From Rhizobium sp. CB3090 (GTDB lineage Bacteria > Pseudomonadota > Alphaproteobacteria > Rhizobiales > Rhizobiaceae): a stretch of 64,000 nt of DNA. The notes under the pieces were generated by a model. The model saw nothing but the letters and a program-made list of their open reading frames with translations, did no database searches and had not been told where the DNA came from. The stretch covers positions 2,542,001-2,606,000 of the forward strand of contig NZ_CP121662.1 of the NCBI RefSeq assembly GCF_029714285.1. Reading direction: 5' to 3'. This document shows, piece by piece, positions 1 through 8,570 of this stretch (position 1 is its first letter; the number at the start of each line of letters is the position of its first letter). Made by a program: the position numbers and the translations under genes.

Positions 1-553
1 CCATTTCCTCGGCACGCTCCTTGGACAGGAACGGATCATAGGCAACGACGTGCATCTTCAGACCGATGGCGCGGGCAATGACGATCGAGCCGATATTGCC
101 GGCGCCGATGACGCCGAGCGTCTTGCCGGTGATTTCGACACCCATGAATTTCGATTTTTCCCACTTGCCGGCCTGGGTGGAGGCATCGGCAGACGGAAGC
201 TGGCGAGCAACGGCGAACATCAGCGCAATGGCGTGTTCGGCGGTCGTGATCGAATTACCGAAGGGCGTGTTCATGACGATGATACCGCGGCGCGAAGCGG
301 CAGGGATATCGACATTGTCGACGCCGATACCGGCGCGGCCGACGACCTTGAGATTCTTCGCCGCTTCGATGATTTTTTCCGTTACCTTGGTGGCGGAACG
401 GATAGCGAGGCCGTCATAATTGCCGATGATTTCGAGCAGCTTTTCCTTGTCCTTGCCGAGCTGCGGCTGGAAATCGACTTCGACGCCGCGATCGCGAAAG
501 ATCTGGACGGCGGTTTCCGACAGTTCGTCGGATACGAGAACGCGAGGTGCCAT
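1..553 (-). CDS. serA: D-3-phosphoglycerate dehydrogenase, N-terminal part (runs off window)
   Basis: Oxidises 3-phosphoglycerate to 3-phosphohydroxypyruvate with NAD+, the first step of serine synthesis. Only the first ~184 residues are in the window. They begin MAPRVLVSDELSETAVQIF and include the substrate-domain segment VVGRAGIGVDNVDIPAA. The start of the Rossmann fold, TLGVIGAGNIGSIV, carries the GxGxxG nucleotide-binding glycine loop. The ATG at 553-551 is preceded by a GGAGGCCTCC-like Shine-Dalgarno sequence. The gene lies downstream of serC on the same strand with a 144-nt gap, so serC-serA probably form one serine operon. The ACT regulatory domain, if present, is outside the window. 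Confidence 0.95.
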   Translation of the reverse strand, partial: MAPRVLVSDELSETAVQIFRDRGVEVDFQPQLGKDKEKLLEIIGNYDGLAIRSATKVTEKIIEAAKNLKVVGRAGIGVDNVDIPAASRRGIIVMNTPFGNSITTAEHAIALMFAVARQLPSADASTQAGKWEKSKFMGVEITGKTLGVIGAGNIGSIVIARAIGLKMHVVAYDPFLSKERAEEM

Positions 554-658
554 GGAGGCCTCCTGGGAAATGGGTCAACGATGACAAGCAATTCCAAGAA
601 AATGCGAAGCGGTTTTCCGTTGGGAATTGCGTGAAATAACGAGAAATTTCGAATGCCG

Positions 659-681
659 GGCTCCGCCCTCTTGGCGGAGCC
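659..681 (-). other. 9-bp perfect hairpin between serC and serA
   Basis: Two perfect 9-nt arms (659-667 and 673-681) surround a 5-nt loop in the serC-serA gap. No U-run follows on the minus strand, so it is unlikely to be an intrinsic terminator. It may stabilise the serC mRNA or modulate read-through into serA; that role is inference. Confidence 0.5.
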
Positions 682-697
682 TTTGGACGCTATGATC

Positions 698-1876
698 TCA
701 GGCAGCAGCCTGGGAGAGCGTCGCCTTCTGCGTTTCAAAGGCCCAGGAGAGCCAGGGCATCAGCTTCTGCATGTCGGCGGCTTCGATCGTCGCGCCGGCC
801 CAGATACGCAGGCCCGACGGCGCGTCGCGGTAATGGCCGACGTCATAGGCAACGCCTTCCTTCTCAAGCAGCGCGACCAGACCCTTGGCGAAATTCGCCT
901 GGCCATCGGCATCGAGAGCGACGACATCCTTGTCGACGATCTTCAGGCAGACGGAAGTGTTGGATTCCGTCTCCGCCTTGACGGCGAGATTGGCAATCCA
1001 GTCATTGGCGGCAACGAAGTCATGGATGACTTTGGCGTTGGCATCGGCGCGGCCGATCAGCGCCTTCAGGCCGCCGAGATTCTTGGCCCAGAGAAGAGCG
1101 TCGATATAATCCTCAACGCAGAGCATCGACGGCGTATTGATCGTCTCGCCGGTGAAGATGCCTTCGATCAGCTTGCCACCGCTGGTCATGCGGAAGATCT
1201 TCGGCAGCGGCCAGGCCGGCTGGTAAGTGGTCAGGCGCTCGACAGCACGTGGCGAAAGGATGATGACGCCGTGCGCGCCCTCGCCGCCTAGCACCTTCTG
1301 CCAGGAGAAGGTGACGACATCGAGCTTGGCAAAATCGAGATTTTGAGCGAAAGCGGCCGAAGTGGCGTCGCAGATCGTCAGGCCCTTACGGTTAGCCGGG
1401 ATGAAATCGGCGTTCGGAACACGGACGCCGGAGGTGGTGCCGTTCCAGGTGAAGACCACATCGCGGTCGAAATCGACGGCGGAAAGGTCGGGCAGCTCGC
1501 CATAGGCGGCTTCAAGCTTGCGAACGTCCTTGAGCTTGAGCTGCTTGACGACGTCGGTAACCCAGCCCGCGCCGAAGCTTTCCCAGGCGAGCATATCGAC
1601 GCCGCGCTCTCCGAGCAGCGACCACAGCGCCATTTCGACGGCGCCAGTGTCGGAAGCCGGAACGATGCCGATGCGGTAATCCGCGGGCACTTCCAGAATG
1701 TCACGGGTAAGATCGATAGCCTGCTTCAGCTTGGCCTTGCCGACCTTCGCGCGGTGCGAACGGCCAAGAGCCGCGTCGGAAAGAACATCGAGCGTCCAAC
1801 CGGGGCGCTTCGAGCAGGGGCCAGAAGAGAAATGGGTATTGTTCGGACGGATGTCCGGCTTGGCGAGCTTAGTCAT
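698..1876 (-). CDS. serC: Phosphoserine aminotransferase
   Basis: Transfers an amino group from glutamate to 3-phosphohydroxypyruvate to give O-phosphoserine; PLP-dependent and cytosolic. The 392-residue protein starts [20 protein letters not shown], the usual opening of the alphaproteobacterial SerC subfamily. The segment [15 protein letters not shown] (residues ~192-206) holds the Schiff-base lysine, and [12 protein letters not shown] lies before it. Length fits the alpha-type family, which is longer than E. coli SerC. It is probably the first gene of a serC-serA operon, with a two-hairpin leader immediately upstream that places the GAGAGG ribosome site in a hairpin loop. Confidence 0.96.
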   Translation of the reverse strand: MTKLAKPDIRPNNTHFSSGPCSKRPGWTLDVLSDAALGRSHRAKVGKAKLKQAIDLTRDILEVPADYRIGIVPASDTGAVEMALWSLLGERGVDMLAWESFGAGWVTDVVKQLKLKDVRKLEAAYGELPDLSAVDFDRDVVFTWNGTTSGVRVPNADFIPANRKGLTICDATSAAFAQNLDFAKLDVVTFSWQKVLGGEGAHGVIILSPRAVERLTTYQPAWPLPKIFRMTSGGKLIEGIFTGETINTPSMLCVEDYIDALLWAKNLGGLKALIGRADANAKVIHDFVAANDWIANLAVKAETESNTSVCLKIVDKDVVALDADGQANFAKGLVALLEKEGVAYDVGHYRDAPSGLRIWAGATIEAADMQKLMPWLSWAFETQKATLSQAAA

Positions 1877-1880
1877 GATG

Positions 1881-1918
1881 CTATCCTCTCAGATAGAAAG
1901 CTCCTCGTTGGGGAGGAG
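1881..1918 (-). promoter_or_regulatory. serC leader: tandem hairpins, candidate serC RNA motif
   Basis: Read on the minus strand, the leader holds CTCCTC-CCCAAC-GAGGAG (1918-1901) followed by CTATC-TGAGAG-GATAG (1896-1881), ending 4 nt before the serC ATG. The SD-like GAGAGG sits in the second loop. A conserved 'serC' structured RNA of unknown mechanism is known upstream of serC in Rhizobiales; identity with that motif is inferred from position and the two-hairpin look. A covariance-model hit would settle it. Confidence 0.5.
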
Positions 1919-2136
1919 TGTCCCGCCGCCGGATATATTGGAAGCGGCCCGCCAGCGCAATAGGTAAAATAAGCGGCTCGACAAAGCTTCACGAATTCGT
2001 GCAGCATGATGCCCGTGGATAAGCTTCGCACAGCGTAATCACGCCAGGTTAGCCACATAAAAGCTGGCTTCTTTGAGGACACCCCACCATATGTTATGGG
2101 GCGTTGAATGGATCTGCGCCGACAGATGAAGAACAA

Positions 2137-2931
2137 ATGTCTTTGATGTATCAAGCCGCACTGTCCGAAAGCCACCGCACGCCGGCGCAGCCCCTGCCCG
2201 TTTACCTGATCAATATTGATCGAGCGACGGAGAGATTGGCGGAAATCAAGCGGCAGAGCGATCAATTCGGCATCAAGATCGAGCGCGTCGAGGGTATCGA
2301 CGGCGCTCTTTTGCCGCGGGATCAATGGATCGACGTCGATCACGAGCGTTTCCGTCGTCGGCACGGCAGGGTGATCCTGCCCGGCGAATATGGCTGCTAC
2401 CGCAGTCATCTGATGGCGCTGCGCCAATTTCTTGCCGATGGCAGCGAATCCGCCGTCATCATCGAAGACGACATAGCGCTGGACGGCGATTTTCTCGCTC
2501 GCGCCACGGCGGCAAAGGAAGCGGCCCCCAACGCCGATGTCATCAAGCTCGTCAACCATCGTTGGGGCGGCTTCCAGGCCGCGACCCGCAGCCGCACGGG
2601 AGATATGATCGGCCGCTGCCTGTTCGGCCCGCAAGGCTCGACCGCGTGCTACCTCGTCACACGCAGCGGTGCGGAAAAGATCGTCAAGGCACTCGCGGTC
2701 ATGTCCCTGCCCTGGGATGTCGCCGTCGAACGCGGCTGGGATATGCGCACATCCATCTACACGACGCGCGCCAACATCGTCGGCTTCAGCCCGCTGCAGC
2801 GGACCACGATGATCGGCTGGCGCCGCGACTACCGCGCCGCGAAATCCGCAGCATGGCGGCGCATTCCCGCACACCTCTTCCGCACTTTGGATTTCTTCCG
2901 CCGCATCGCCTACGTACTGACGGCATCTTAG
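2137..2931 (+). CDS. Glycosyltransferase family 25 protein (LPS-type)
   Basis: Likely transfers a sugar onto a surface polysaccharide such as LPS; the acceptor is unknown. The sequence has the GT25 signatures: PVYLINIDRATERL near the N-terminus, VEGIDGALLPRDQW, GEYGCYRSHLMAL, and the metal/sugar site AVIIEDDIALDG around residue 110. ATG 2137 was chosen; an in-frame TTG at 2104 and an ATG at 2146 are alternatives, and no strong SD distinguishes them. About 264 residues, normal for the family. It is transcribed divergently from serC. No neighbouring LPS genes, so its pathway is not shown by context. Confidence 0.8.
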   Translation: MSLMYQAALSESHRTPAQPLPVYLINIDRATERLAEIKRQSDQFGIKIERVEGIDGALLPRDQWIDVDHERFRRRHGRVILPGEYGCYRSHLMALRQFLADGSESAVIIEDDIALDGDFLARATAAKEAAPNADVIKLVNHRWGGFQAATRSRTGDMIGRCLFGPQGSTACYLVTRSGAEKIVKALAVMSLPWDVAVERGWDMRTSIYTTRANIVGFSPLQRTTMIGWRRDYRAAKSAAWRRIPAHLFRTLDFFRRIAYVLTAS

Positions 2932-2945
2932 TTAGGCAGGCGATC

Positions 2946-3776
2946 CTACCAGGTGGTGATTCGCAAACCGATACGGATCTCGTGCCGCGACAGGGCTCCA
3001 TCGCGACCCATCGTGCCGCCGGCGCCGGCCGCCGAATCCGCAGCCGAATAGCCGAACATGTCACCGCCTGCGACATGCGAGAAGCGATAGCCGAGATCCA
3101 CCTTCACATTCGGCGCCACTTCATAGGCGACGCCGGCCATCAAGGCATAGGTCATGCGCCAATCGCTTTCGCCGGGATAACGCGTGCTGACCGAAGCAGC
3201 ACCGCCGCAGCCGGAGGCACCGTCGACGCAGGAGCCGATGGTATTGACACTATTCCAGGAAACCCTTGTTGCGCCCAGACCGGCGCCGACATAGGGCGTG
3301 AAGCCTGCGAGCGTGCCGAGATCGACATAGCCGTTCACCATCAGGCTGCCGGCCTTGAAAGAAGAGCGCGCTTTGCTGGAGCAACCCGTACCGGCCGCGC
3401 CGCCGGCACAGGGCGACGCGCTTGAAATCCGGCCATCGAAATCGCCGCTGAAATAGTCACCGGTGAGGTCGGCACGCAACAGGTCATTGAACTGATAGCC
3501 GACGCCAAGCCCTCCCGAAAAATCGCCGCTGAAGCGATCGGAATCGAAGCGGCCGGAACTGTAGTCGCCGCTGGTCGCGTTATACGCGCGGAAGGTCGTG
3601 TCGTCATGGCTGGCATTGACGGCATAGCCGAAATCGCCACGTACGTACCAGCCCCGGGCATCCTTGACGCTGACTTCGGGCATCTTGATTTCCGGCGGCG
3701 GATCACCCGCAAAGGCAGGGCCTGCAACCGCGCTCGCCATCATCGCGGCCAGCGCCAAAGCCTCGAAACGGATCAT
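2946..3776 (-). CDS. Outer-membrane beta-barrel protein (porin-like, Omp25/RopB type)
   Basis: Secreted protein of ~276 residues with a clear signal peptide (MIRFEALALAAMMASAVAGPAFA) followed by a barrel-type pattern: WYVRGDFGYAVNAS at the mature N-terminus, GGLGVGYQFNDLLRADLTG, FTPYVGAGLGATRVSW, and the terminal strand EIRIGLRITTW ending in an aromatic residue, as OM assembly requires. ATG 3776 is preferred over an upstream in-frame start because the signal peptide begins there and GAGGGG lies just upstream. The next gene (4029-4883) has the same architecture and repeated motifs (WYLRGDVGYAF, VGYRFRHVEGGDMFGY), so the two look like diverged tandem duplicates. A CtrA-type box lies ~150 bp upstream. 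Confidence 0.85.
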   Translation of the reverse strand: MIRFEALALAAMMASAVAGPAFAGDPPPEIKMPEVSVKDARGWYVRGDFGYAVNASHDDTTFRAYNATSGDYSSGRFDSDRFSGDFSGGLGVGYQFNDLLRADLTGDYFSGDFDGRISSASPCAGGAAGTGCSSKARSSFKAGSLMVNGYVDLGTLAGFTPYVGAGLGATRVSWNSVNTIGSCVDGASGCGGAASVSTRYPGESDWRMTYALMAGVAYEVAPNVKVDLGYRFSHVAGGDMFGYSAADSAAGAGGTMGRDGALSRHEIRIGLRITTW

Positions 3777-3896
3777 TACCCCTCGCCTTCCAACCTCGGG
3801 CCGGCGCTTGGCTTTCAAGCCGGCCTGCCCCCTATCGCCCCCGCCGTTCCGGCTCTCCGGGAGGAGAGACCGGGGCGGAGCCGCAGCCATTGTCAT

Positions 3897-3936
3897 TTCA
3901 TTAACCATAGGGAATTCATGGTTAATGAAGGTTTAA
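3897..3936. promoter_or_regulatory. 12-bp inverted repeat plus TTAA-N7-TTAA (CtrA-type) box upstream of the first OMP gene
   Basis: TTCATTAACCAT (3897-3908) and ATGGTTAATGAA (3918-3929) are perfect inverted copies separated by 9 nt. Each contains the TTAACCAT half-site typical of CtrA. Overlapping this, TTAA at 3922-3925 and TTAA at 3933-3936 are spaced by exactly 7 nt, the CtrA consensus geometry. The box is upstream of the barrel gene starting at 3776. CtrA control is inference. Confidence 0.5.
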
Positions 3937-3969
3937 AACGCGGCTGAATTGCCTTAACGGCGCGAGAAA

Positions 3970-4005
3970 AAAGAAAAAGCCGCCCGGACGAACCGGACGG
4001 CTTTT
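3970..4005 (-). terminator. Rho-independent terminator after the second OMP gene
   Basis: On the minus strand AAAAGCCGTCCGG / CCGGGCGGCTTTT form a 13-nt stem with one mismatch and a 5-nt loop, followed by a U-rich TTCTTTTTT tract. It sits just past the stop of the gene at 4029. Confidence 0.85.
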
Positions 4006-4028
4006 CAATGGCTTGGATGTGAAGAGGC

Positions 4029-4883
4029 TTACTTATATACCGGCTGCTGGATCGGGATATCGGCCGGCGGCATGTAGGCGGCAGTCTGGCAACCGCCGAA
4101 AGTATAGCGGGCGCCGATGCGGGCTTCATGCAGGTTCAGGCCCTTGTCATAGCCGGGGCCACCGTTTTCCGCATAGCCGAACATATCGCCGCCTTCCACA
4201 TGGCGGAAGCGATAGCCGACATCGGCCTTGAGATTGCACGAGAGGTCGATCGACGTACCGGCCATCAGCGCGTAGGTGAAGCGCCAGCTACCGCGGCCTT
4301 TATGCGTAACGGTGCCGTCGCAGGAGCTCGAATCGGCGTCGGAGCAGGAGGTATTCTTCAGGTTGCTCCATTTAACGTAGGTGCCGCCGAGACCGCCGCC
4401 CACATAGGGGGTGAAGATGCCGTAGGTGCCGATATCGACATAGGCGTTGGCAAGCAAGCTATAGGCCGTCAGCGACGCCACATCTCGGGAGGTCGCCGGG
4501 ACGGCGGTGAAACCCGGGCCGCAAGCTCCGCAATCGCCGTGCGTCGAGCCTTTGAAATCGGACTTGAAGAGATAATCCAGCGTCACGTCCGTACGCAGGT
4601 AGTTGTTGATCTGGTAACCGACACCACCGCCGAGCGTCACATTGTCATCGAGACTGGCCCTATCGAAATCGACAAGACTGGAGTTCGAGCCTTGGAAATA
4701 GTTGGCGCCGCGCAGATTGGTGAAGGCATAACCGACATCGCCGCGCAGATACCAGCCGCTCGATTGGCTGATGGCCACTTCCGGCGCCTGCTTTGCCGGC
4801 TCCGGCGTATAGAGATCAGCCGAAAAAGAGGATGTGCCGAAAAGCAGAGCGGCAGCGGCTCCTATCAAAGTTCTCATCATCAT
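4029..4883 (-). CDS. Outer-membrane beta-barrel protein, paralogue of the adjacent gene
   Basis: Predicted OM protein of ~284 residues. Signal peptide MMMRTLIGAAAALLFGTSSF-SA is followed by barrel motifs SGWYLRGDVGYAFTN, GGGVGYQINNYLRTDVTLDY, IFTPYVGGGLGGTYVKW and HVEGGDMFGY. The barrel core ends EARIGARYTFGG and is followed by a short extension with tandem prolines, so it lacks the terminal aromatic of its neighbour. Two cysteine-containing loops (GDCGACGPG, NTSCSDADSSSCDG) are extracellular-loop candidates. Start: the first of three consecutive ATGs has GGAG 8 nt upstream. It has its own terminator and a CtrA-type box ~85-100 bp upstream, so it is probably monocistronic. Related to rhizobial RopB/Omp25-like proteins; substrate unknown. 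Confidence 0.85.
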   Translation of the reverse strand: MMMRTLIGAAAALLFGTSSFSADLYTPEPAKQAPEVAISQSSGWYLRGDVGYAFTNLRGANYFQGSNSSLVDFDRASLDDNVTLGGGVGYQINNYLRTDVTLDYLFKSDFKGSTHGDCGACGPGFTAVPATSRDVASLTAYSLLANAYVDIGTYGIFTPYVGGGLGGTYVKWSNLKNTSCSDADSSSCDGTVTHKGRGSWRFTYALMAGTSIDLSCNLKADVGYRFRHVEGGDMFGYAENGGPGYDKGLNLHEARIGARYTFGGCQTAAYMPPADIPIQQPVYK

Positions 4884-4966
4884 GGCTTTGGCTCCAAATT
4901 TATTGCCCTTGGCACGACAAACGCCTGCCAATCGAAAGACATGATAAGGATAATGAATGATAAGGG

Positions 4967-4981
4967 TTAAAACCTAATTAA
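4967..4981. promoter_or_regulatory. CtrA-type box TTAA-N7-TTAA upstream of the second OMP gene
   Basis: TTAA at 4967-4970 and TTAA at 4978-4981 are spaced by 7 nt and followed by C, matching TTAA-N7-TTAAC exactly. It lies 84-98 bp upstream of the barrel-gene start at 4883. Regulation by CtrA is inferred from the motif only. Confidence 0.5.
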
Positions 4982-5092
4982 CTACGAATATTTACTCTGT
5001 TTACTTACGAGATATACTTTGCCTTATACATTAGCAATTCGTGAAATTAAATTCATGGAAGAGGATTGTCCTGTTATACCAACGCTCAATGA

Positions 5093-5647
5093 TTAGAACT
5101 CATCGGCCCATTTTCTGTGGCCGATTGACATGACGCGCCAAGGCTGGCGTTGGAGCTTGTGCCAAGCATCGCAGCAGTGATCGACGATGTCCTCGTAAGA
5201 TTTGAAGACGCGGTTGGAGAGCCAGTTTTCGCGCATGAACTGCCAGAGGTTTTCAACCGGGTTGAGTTCGGGCGACTTTGGCGGCAGCGGCAAGATGGTG
5301 ACGTTTTCGGGCACGGTGAGATTGTTGGACATGTGCCAGCCCGCCTGATCCATGATGAGGATAGCGTGGGCGTCTTCGGCGACATGGCGGGAGATTTCCA
5401 TCAGATGCTGGTTCATGGCATAGGTGTCGCACCACGGCATGACGAGTGCGGCGGCCTTGCCGAGCTTCGGGCAAATCGCACCGAAGATATAGGCCGATCT
5501 CGTGCGCTGGTCGTGCGGCGCTGAGGGCCGTGTTCCGCGCTTGGCCCAGCGACGGGTGATCTTGTTCTTCTGGCCGATGCGGGCTTCGTCCTGGAACCAG
5601 ATTTCTATTCGTTTTCCTTTAGCGGCTCCGGCAGCGATTTCCGCCAC
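5093..5647 (-). CDS. IS630 transposase, catalytic part (frame B)
   Basis: Carries the DDE catalytic domain: WFQDEARIGQ (first Asp), ILIMDQAGWH (second Asp) and PPKSPELNPVENLW (Glu). The frame is open upstream of the nominal ATG to the A7 run at about 5661-5667, where a -1 shift joins it to frame A and gives the family-typical junction FKKNFPAAVAEI. It probably is not translated alone but as an AB fusion of ~355 residues. The stop codon lies within the left inverted repeat. Confidence 0.85.
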   Translation of the reverse strand: MAEIAAGAAKGKRIEIWFQDEARIGQKNKITRRWAKRGTRPSAPHDQRTRSAYIFGAICPKLGKAAALVMPWCDTYAMNQHLMEISRHVAEDAHAILIMDQAGWHMSNNLTVPENVTILPLPPKSPELNPVENLWQFMRENWLSNRVFKSYEDIVDHCCDAWHKLQRQPWRVMSIGHRKWADEF

Positions 5648-6153
5648 TGCGGCGGGGAAGTTTTTTTAAATTCCTCGATCGCTTGCGGGTCTTGTGCATG
5701 GTGCTTGGGACGTGCGGTGAGTTTGCGATAGCCCATGGCATTCAACTCGCGCCCCAGCGTCTGGCGGCTCACCAAGACACGATGCTCCTGCCAAAGCCAT
5801 TGCACCAGATCAACGAGCCTCCAGCGCACGACGCCATCGAGATAGGGAACAGGACCTTTCTCGACCGCCTCGGCAAGCGCCTTGCGCTGCTTGTCATCGA
5901 GCAAGGGCTCCCGCCCCGTCGCCTTGCCTGTCTTCAGACCATCAGGACCGTGCAGATTGAAACGCTCAACCCAATCGCGGATGATCTGCAAACCCACCCC
6001 GCCAATCGACGCCGCCTGGCTCCGCGAACCGCCCTCGTAAATGACCGACAAGGCAAGCAACCGGCGGGACCAATCTGCATCCCGGCTCTGCCTCGCCAGC
6101 CGACGCAATTCATCAGCCGTATAGTCCTCGCGGATCTTCAGTGCTGTTCCCAT
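5605..6153 (-). CDS. IS630 transposase, DNA-binding part (frame A)
   Basis: N-terminal helix-turn-helix region (SQAASIGGVGLQIIRDWVERF) and a second HTH (LVSRQTLGRELNAMGYRKL) that recognise the IS ends. ATG 6153 has AAGGAG 8 nt upstream and is a better start than the in-frame ATG at 6174. The frame ends about 60 nt after an AAAAAAAC run; -1 slippage there yields the full transposase. A GC-rich stem (CCGCCGCAGTGGCGG) just downstream of the run may stimulate the shift. Confidence 0.85.
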   Translation of the reverse strand: MGTALKIREDYTADELRRLARQSRDADWSRRLLALSVIYEGGSRSQAASIGGVGLQIIRDWVERFNLHGPDGLKTGKATGREPLLDDKQRKALAEAVEKGPVPYLDGVVRWRLVDLVQWLWQEHRVLVSRQTLGRELNAMGYRKLTARPKHHAQDPQAIEEFKKTSPPQWRKSLPEPLKENE

Positions 6154-6356
6154 GGCGAAATCTCCTTCCGCCATGTTGAATCATGATTTGACCAAAAACG
6201 GAATCCGTTGAGTCAACATCATTGAGCCTCGGTATTAGTGGTCTTTTACGCCAGGGGATAGTCGGCCCCATAAGCTATTTCCGACTTTTAAACCAATTGG
6301 CAATAATCGAGCCGCTACCATGAGGGAAGCCGGGGCGCAAAATATAGAGGAAGTCA

Positions 6357-6911
6357 TTGACTTACTTTCACAATCTATGCGCCGGTTTTGGCCTTGCTCT
6401 GATCTTTCTGACGACCGCAGCCATCGCTGCACCAATGCGGGCGCTGCCCGTTGCCGCTACGAGTTGGAACAAGGGGCGGGAGACGGGGCTGCCGATCCCT
6501 CGCTACGTGTCGCTGAAGGCCCATAAAGCGCGTATGCGCGCAGGACCGTCGACGATCTATCCCACCAAATGGATCTATACGAAACCCGGCCTGCCGCTGG
6601 AGATCATTGATGAATACGGCCATTGGCGGCAGGTGCGCGATGACACCGGCACCACCGGCTGGATGCATAGCGCGCTTCTTTCGGGGCTGCGCACGGCGGT
6701 TGTCGGGCCATGGCTGAAGACAAACGCAATGTTGCGCGGAAGCCCGGAAACGACCGCCACACTTATCGCCGAACTGCAGCCCGGCGTTCTGCTGTCGCTG
6801 CGCTCCTGCACCGGCATTTGGTGCAGCGTCTCCGTGCAGAAGCATTCCGCAAGCGGCTATATCAAGCAGAACATGCTCTGGGGTGCCTATCCCGGCGAAA
6901 TGTTTCGGTGA
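6357..6911 (+). CDS. Secreted bacterial SH3-domain protein
   Basis: 184 residues with an N-terminal signal segment (GFGLALIFLTTAAIAAP) followed by two SH3-like repeats, as in DUF1058/SH3_4 proteins: YVSLKAHKARMRAGPSTIYP and ...WLKTNAMLRGSPETTATLIA, with the typical GHWRQVRDDTGTTGWMHSALL. Such domains bind peptidoglycan or envelope proteins. The start is a TTG at 6357, supported by an AGAGGAA ribosome site 7 nt upstream and by the signal peptide beginning there. It stands alone next to the IS element; the exact ligand is unknown. Confidence 0.8.
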   Translation: MTYFHNLCAGFGLALIFLTTAAIAAPMRALPVAATSWNKGRETGLPIPRYVSLKAHKARMRAGPSTIYPTKWIYTKPGLPLEIIDEYGHWRQVRDDTGTTGWMHSALLSGLRTAVVGPWLKTNAMLRGSPETTATLIAELQPGVLLSLRSCTGIWCSVSVQKHSASGYIKQNMLWGAYPGEMFR

Positions 6912-7043
6912 TGCTTTGCCGGAGACGATGCCGGCGGCACTCGCAACCGGTCTTTCGCCTCGTCCGTAGCCAATCTATGCCAATGACCGCCTCGGTGAGG
7001 CGGCCATGGATTCATGCCGATATCTGAATAGCCGACAGCTTAC

Positions 7044-8396
7044 TCAGGCAGCATTGCGGACATTCGAGATCACATCGATCAGGCCGCCGACAATGCGCTC
7101 GATCTGGCCCCGGTCGTCGCCCTCCGCCATGACGCGGATCAGCGGCTCGGTGCCGGAGGGGCGGATAACCAAGCGGCCATTACGGGCGAGCTCATTTTCG
7201 GCATCGGCGATCGCCTGGCGCACCTGTATGTCTTCCAACGGCTTGCCGCCGGAAATGCGGACATTACGCAGGAGCTGCGGCACCGGTTCGAAGCGCCGGC
7301 AGACTTCGCTGACCGGCTTGCCGGTGCGCTTGACCGCAGCCAGTATCTGCAGTGCCGCCACGAGGCCGTCGCCGGTCGTGCCGTAATCGGAGAGCACGAT
7401 ATGGCCGGACTGCTCGCCGCCCACATTGTAATTGTGCTGGCGCATATGCTCGACAACGTAACGGTCGCCGACCGCGGTGCGGGCAAGTGCCATTCCCTTG
7501 TCTTCCAGGAAGCGTTCCAGACCGAGATTGGACATGACGGTCGCGACGATGCCGTTGCCACGCAGCAACTGGCTCTCGGCCCAGCTCTCGGCGATAACGG
7601 CCATTAGTTGGTCGCCGTCGATGATCGTGCCGGTTTCGTCCACGATGATGACACGATCGGCATCGCCATCGAGCGCAATGCCGATATCGGCACGCACTTC
7701 GTCCACCTTCTTCTGCAGCGCGACCGGGCTGGTGGAACCGCAATTGAGATTGATGTTGGTGCCGTTCGGCTCGTTGCCGATGGTCACGACGTCGGCGCCG
7801 AGTTCCCACAGCACTGCGGGCGCAACCTTATAGGCGGCGCCATTGGCGCAATCGATGGCGATGCGCAGGCCCTGAAGGGTAACATCGCGCGGCAGCGTGC
7901 GTTTGGCATGTTCGATATAGCGGTCGTGCACGCCGTCGACGCGCTTGGCGCGGCCGATGTTCTCGGACTTGGCAAGATGGGCCGTTATGTCCTTTTCCAG
8001 CAGATCCTCGATCTTCGTTTCGAGATCATCGGACAGCTTGTAGCCGTCGGGGCCGAAAAGCTTGATGCCGTTGTCTTCGTAAGGATTGTGCGAAGCGGAG
8101 ATCATGACGCCGATATCGGCACGAAGCGACCGCGTCAGCATGGCGACAGCGGGTGTCGGGATAGGGCCGAGAACGAACGCATCGACACCGGCTGCGGTAA
8201 AGCCCGCCACCATGGCGTTTTCCAGCATATAACCGGAGAGACGGGTATCCTTGCCGATGACCACTCGATGTCGATGACTACCCCGATGGAAGATCGTGCC
8301 GGCGGCGATGCCCACGCGCATGGCGAGATCCGGCGTCATCGGATAAATATTGGATTGACCGCGGATTCCGTCCGTTCCGAAATAGCGACGTTTCAT
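7044..8396 (-). CDS. glmM: Phosphoglucosamine mutase
   Basis: Interconverts glucosamine-6-phosphate and glucosamine-1-phosphate for UDP-GlcNAc, peptidoglycan and LPS synthesis. The 450-residue protein starts [13 protein letters not shown], the canonical GlmM N-terminus. It contains the phosphoserine loop [13 protein letters not shown] (residues ~98-110), the metal loop [13 protein letters not shown] (~240-252) and the C-terminal phosphate-binding [13 protein letters not shown] longer in-frame opening to 8480 lacks family support; ATG 8396 has GGGAG upstream. Downstream of ftsH and tilS in the usual rhizobial order, but separated from ftsH by a terminator and a small gene. Confidence 0.97.
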   Translation of the reverse strand: MKRRYFGTDGIRGQSNIYPMTPDLAMRVGIAAGTIFHRGSHRHRVVIGKDTRLSGYMLENAMVAGFTAAGVDAFVLGPIPTPAVAMLTRSLRADIGVMISASHNPYEDNGIKLFGPDGYKLSDDLETKIEDLLEKDITAHLAKSENIGRAKRVDGVHDRYIEHAKRTLPRDVTLQGLRIAIDCANGAAYKVAPAVLWELGADVVTIGNEPNGTNINLNCGSTSPVALQKKVDEVRADIGIALDGDADRVIIVDETGTIIDGDQLMAVIAESWAESQLLRGNGIVATVMSNLGLERFLEDKGMALARTAVGDRYVVEHMRQHNYNVGGEQSGHIVLSDYGTTGDGLVAALQILAAVKRTGKPVSEVCRRFEPVPQLLRNVRISGGKPLEDIQVRQAIADAENELARNGRLVIRPSGTEPLIRVMAEGDDRGQIERIVGGLIDVISNVRNAA

Positions 8397-8570
8397 ATGC
8401 ACTCCCGTGATTGCTGCGTCCCTCTGGGGGACTGCGGCATCCCGTTCTCCTCCCCGGAATTCCATGGGCGGCGCGAACATCGATGCTTGAGGCTCATGCC
8501 ATAGATTGCAAAACTCGGCACTTAAATTACCAAGAAAGCGTATTACAACGCGTTACCGTTAATAAGCACT

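Larger units (their letters stand above)
5079..6232 (-). mobile_element. Complete IS630-family insertion sequence with TA target duplication
   Basis: Length 1154 bp. The left end CCAACGCTCAATGAT and the right end (read inward) CCGAGGCTCAATGAT are imperfect terminal inverted repeats sharing an uninterrupted GCTCAATGAT core, and similarity continues a few bases further. Both ends are bounded by the dinucleotide TA (5077-5078 and 6233-6234), the target duplicated by IS630/Tc1-type elements. It encodes a transposase in two frames joined by an A7 slippery run. It sits between the second OMP gene and the SH3-domain gene and does not visibly interrupt a reading frame. Confidence 0.9.

Noticed and set aside
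659-681. Hairpin between serC and serA as a terminator
   Set aside because: No U-run on the transcribed strand, and serA seems to be in the same operon.
1990-2001. 12-bp perfect palindrome CACGAATTCGTG between serC and the GT25 gene
   Set aside because: Short, no extended symmetry or relation to a promoter element; could be chance.
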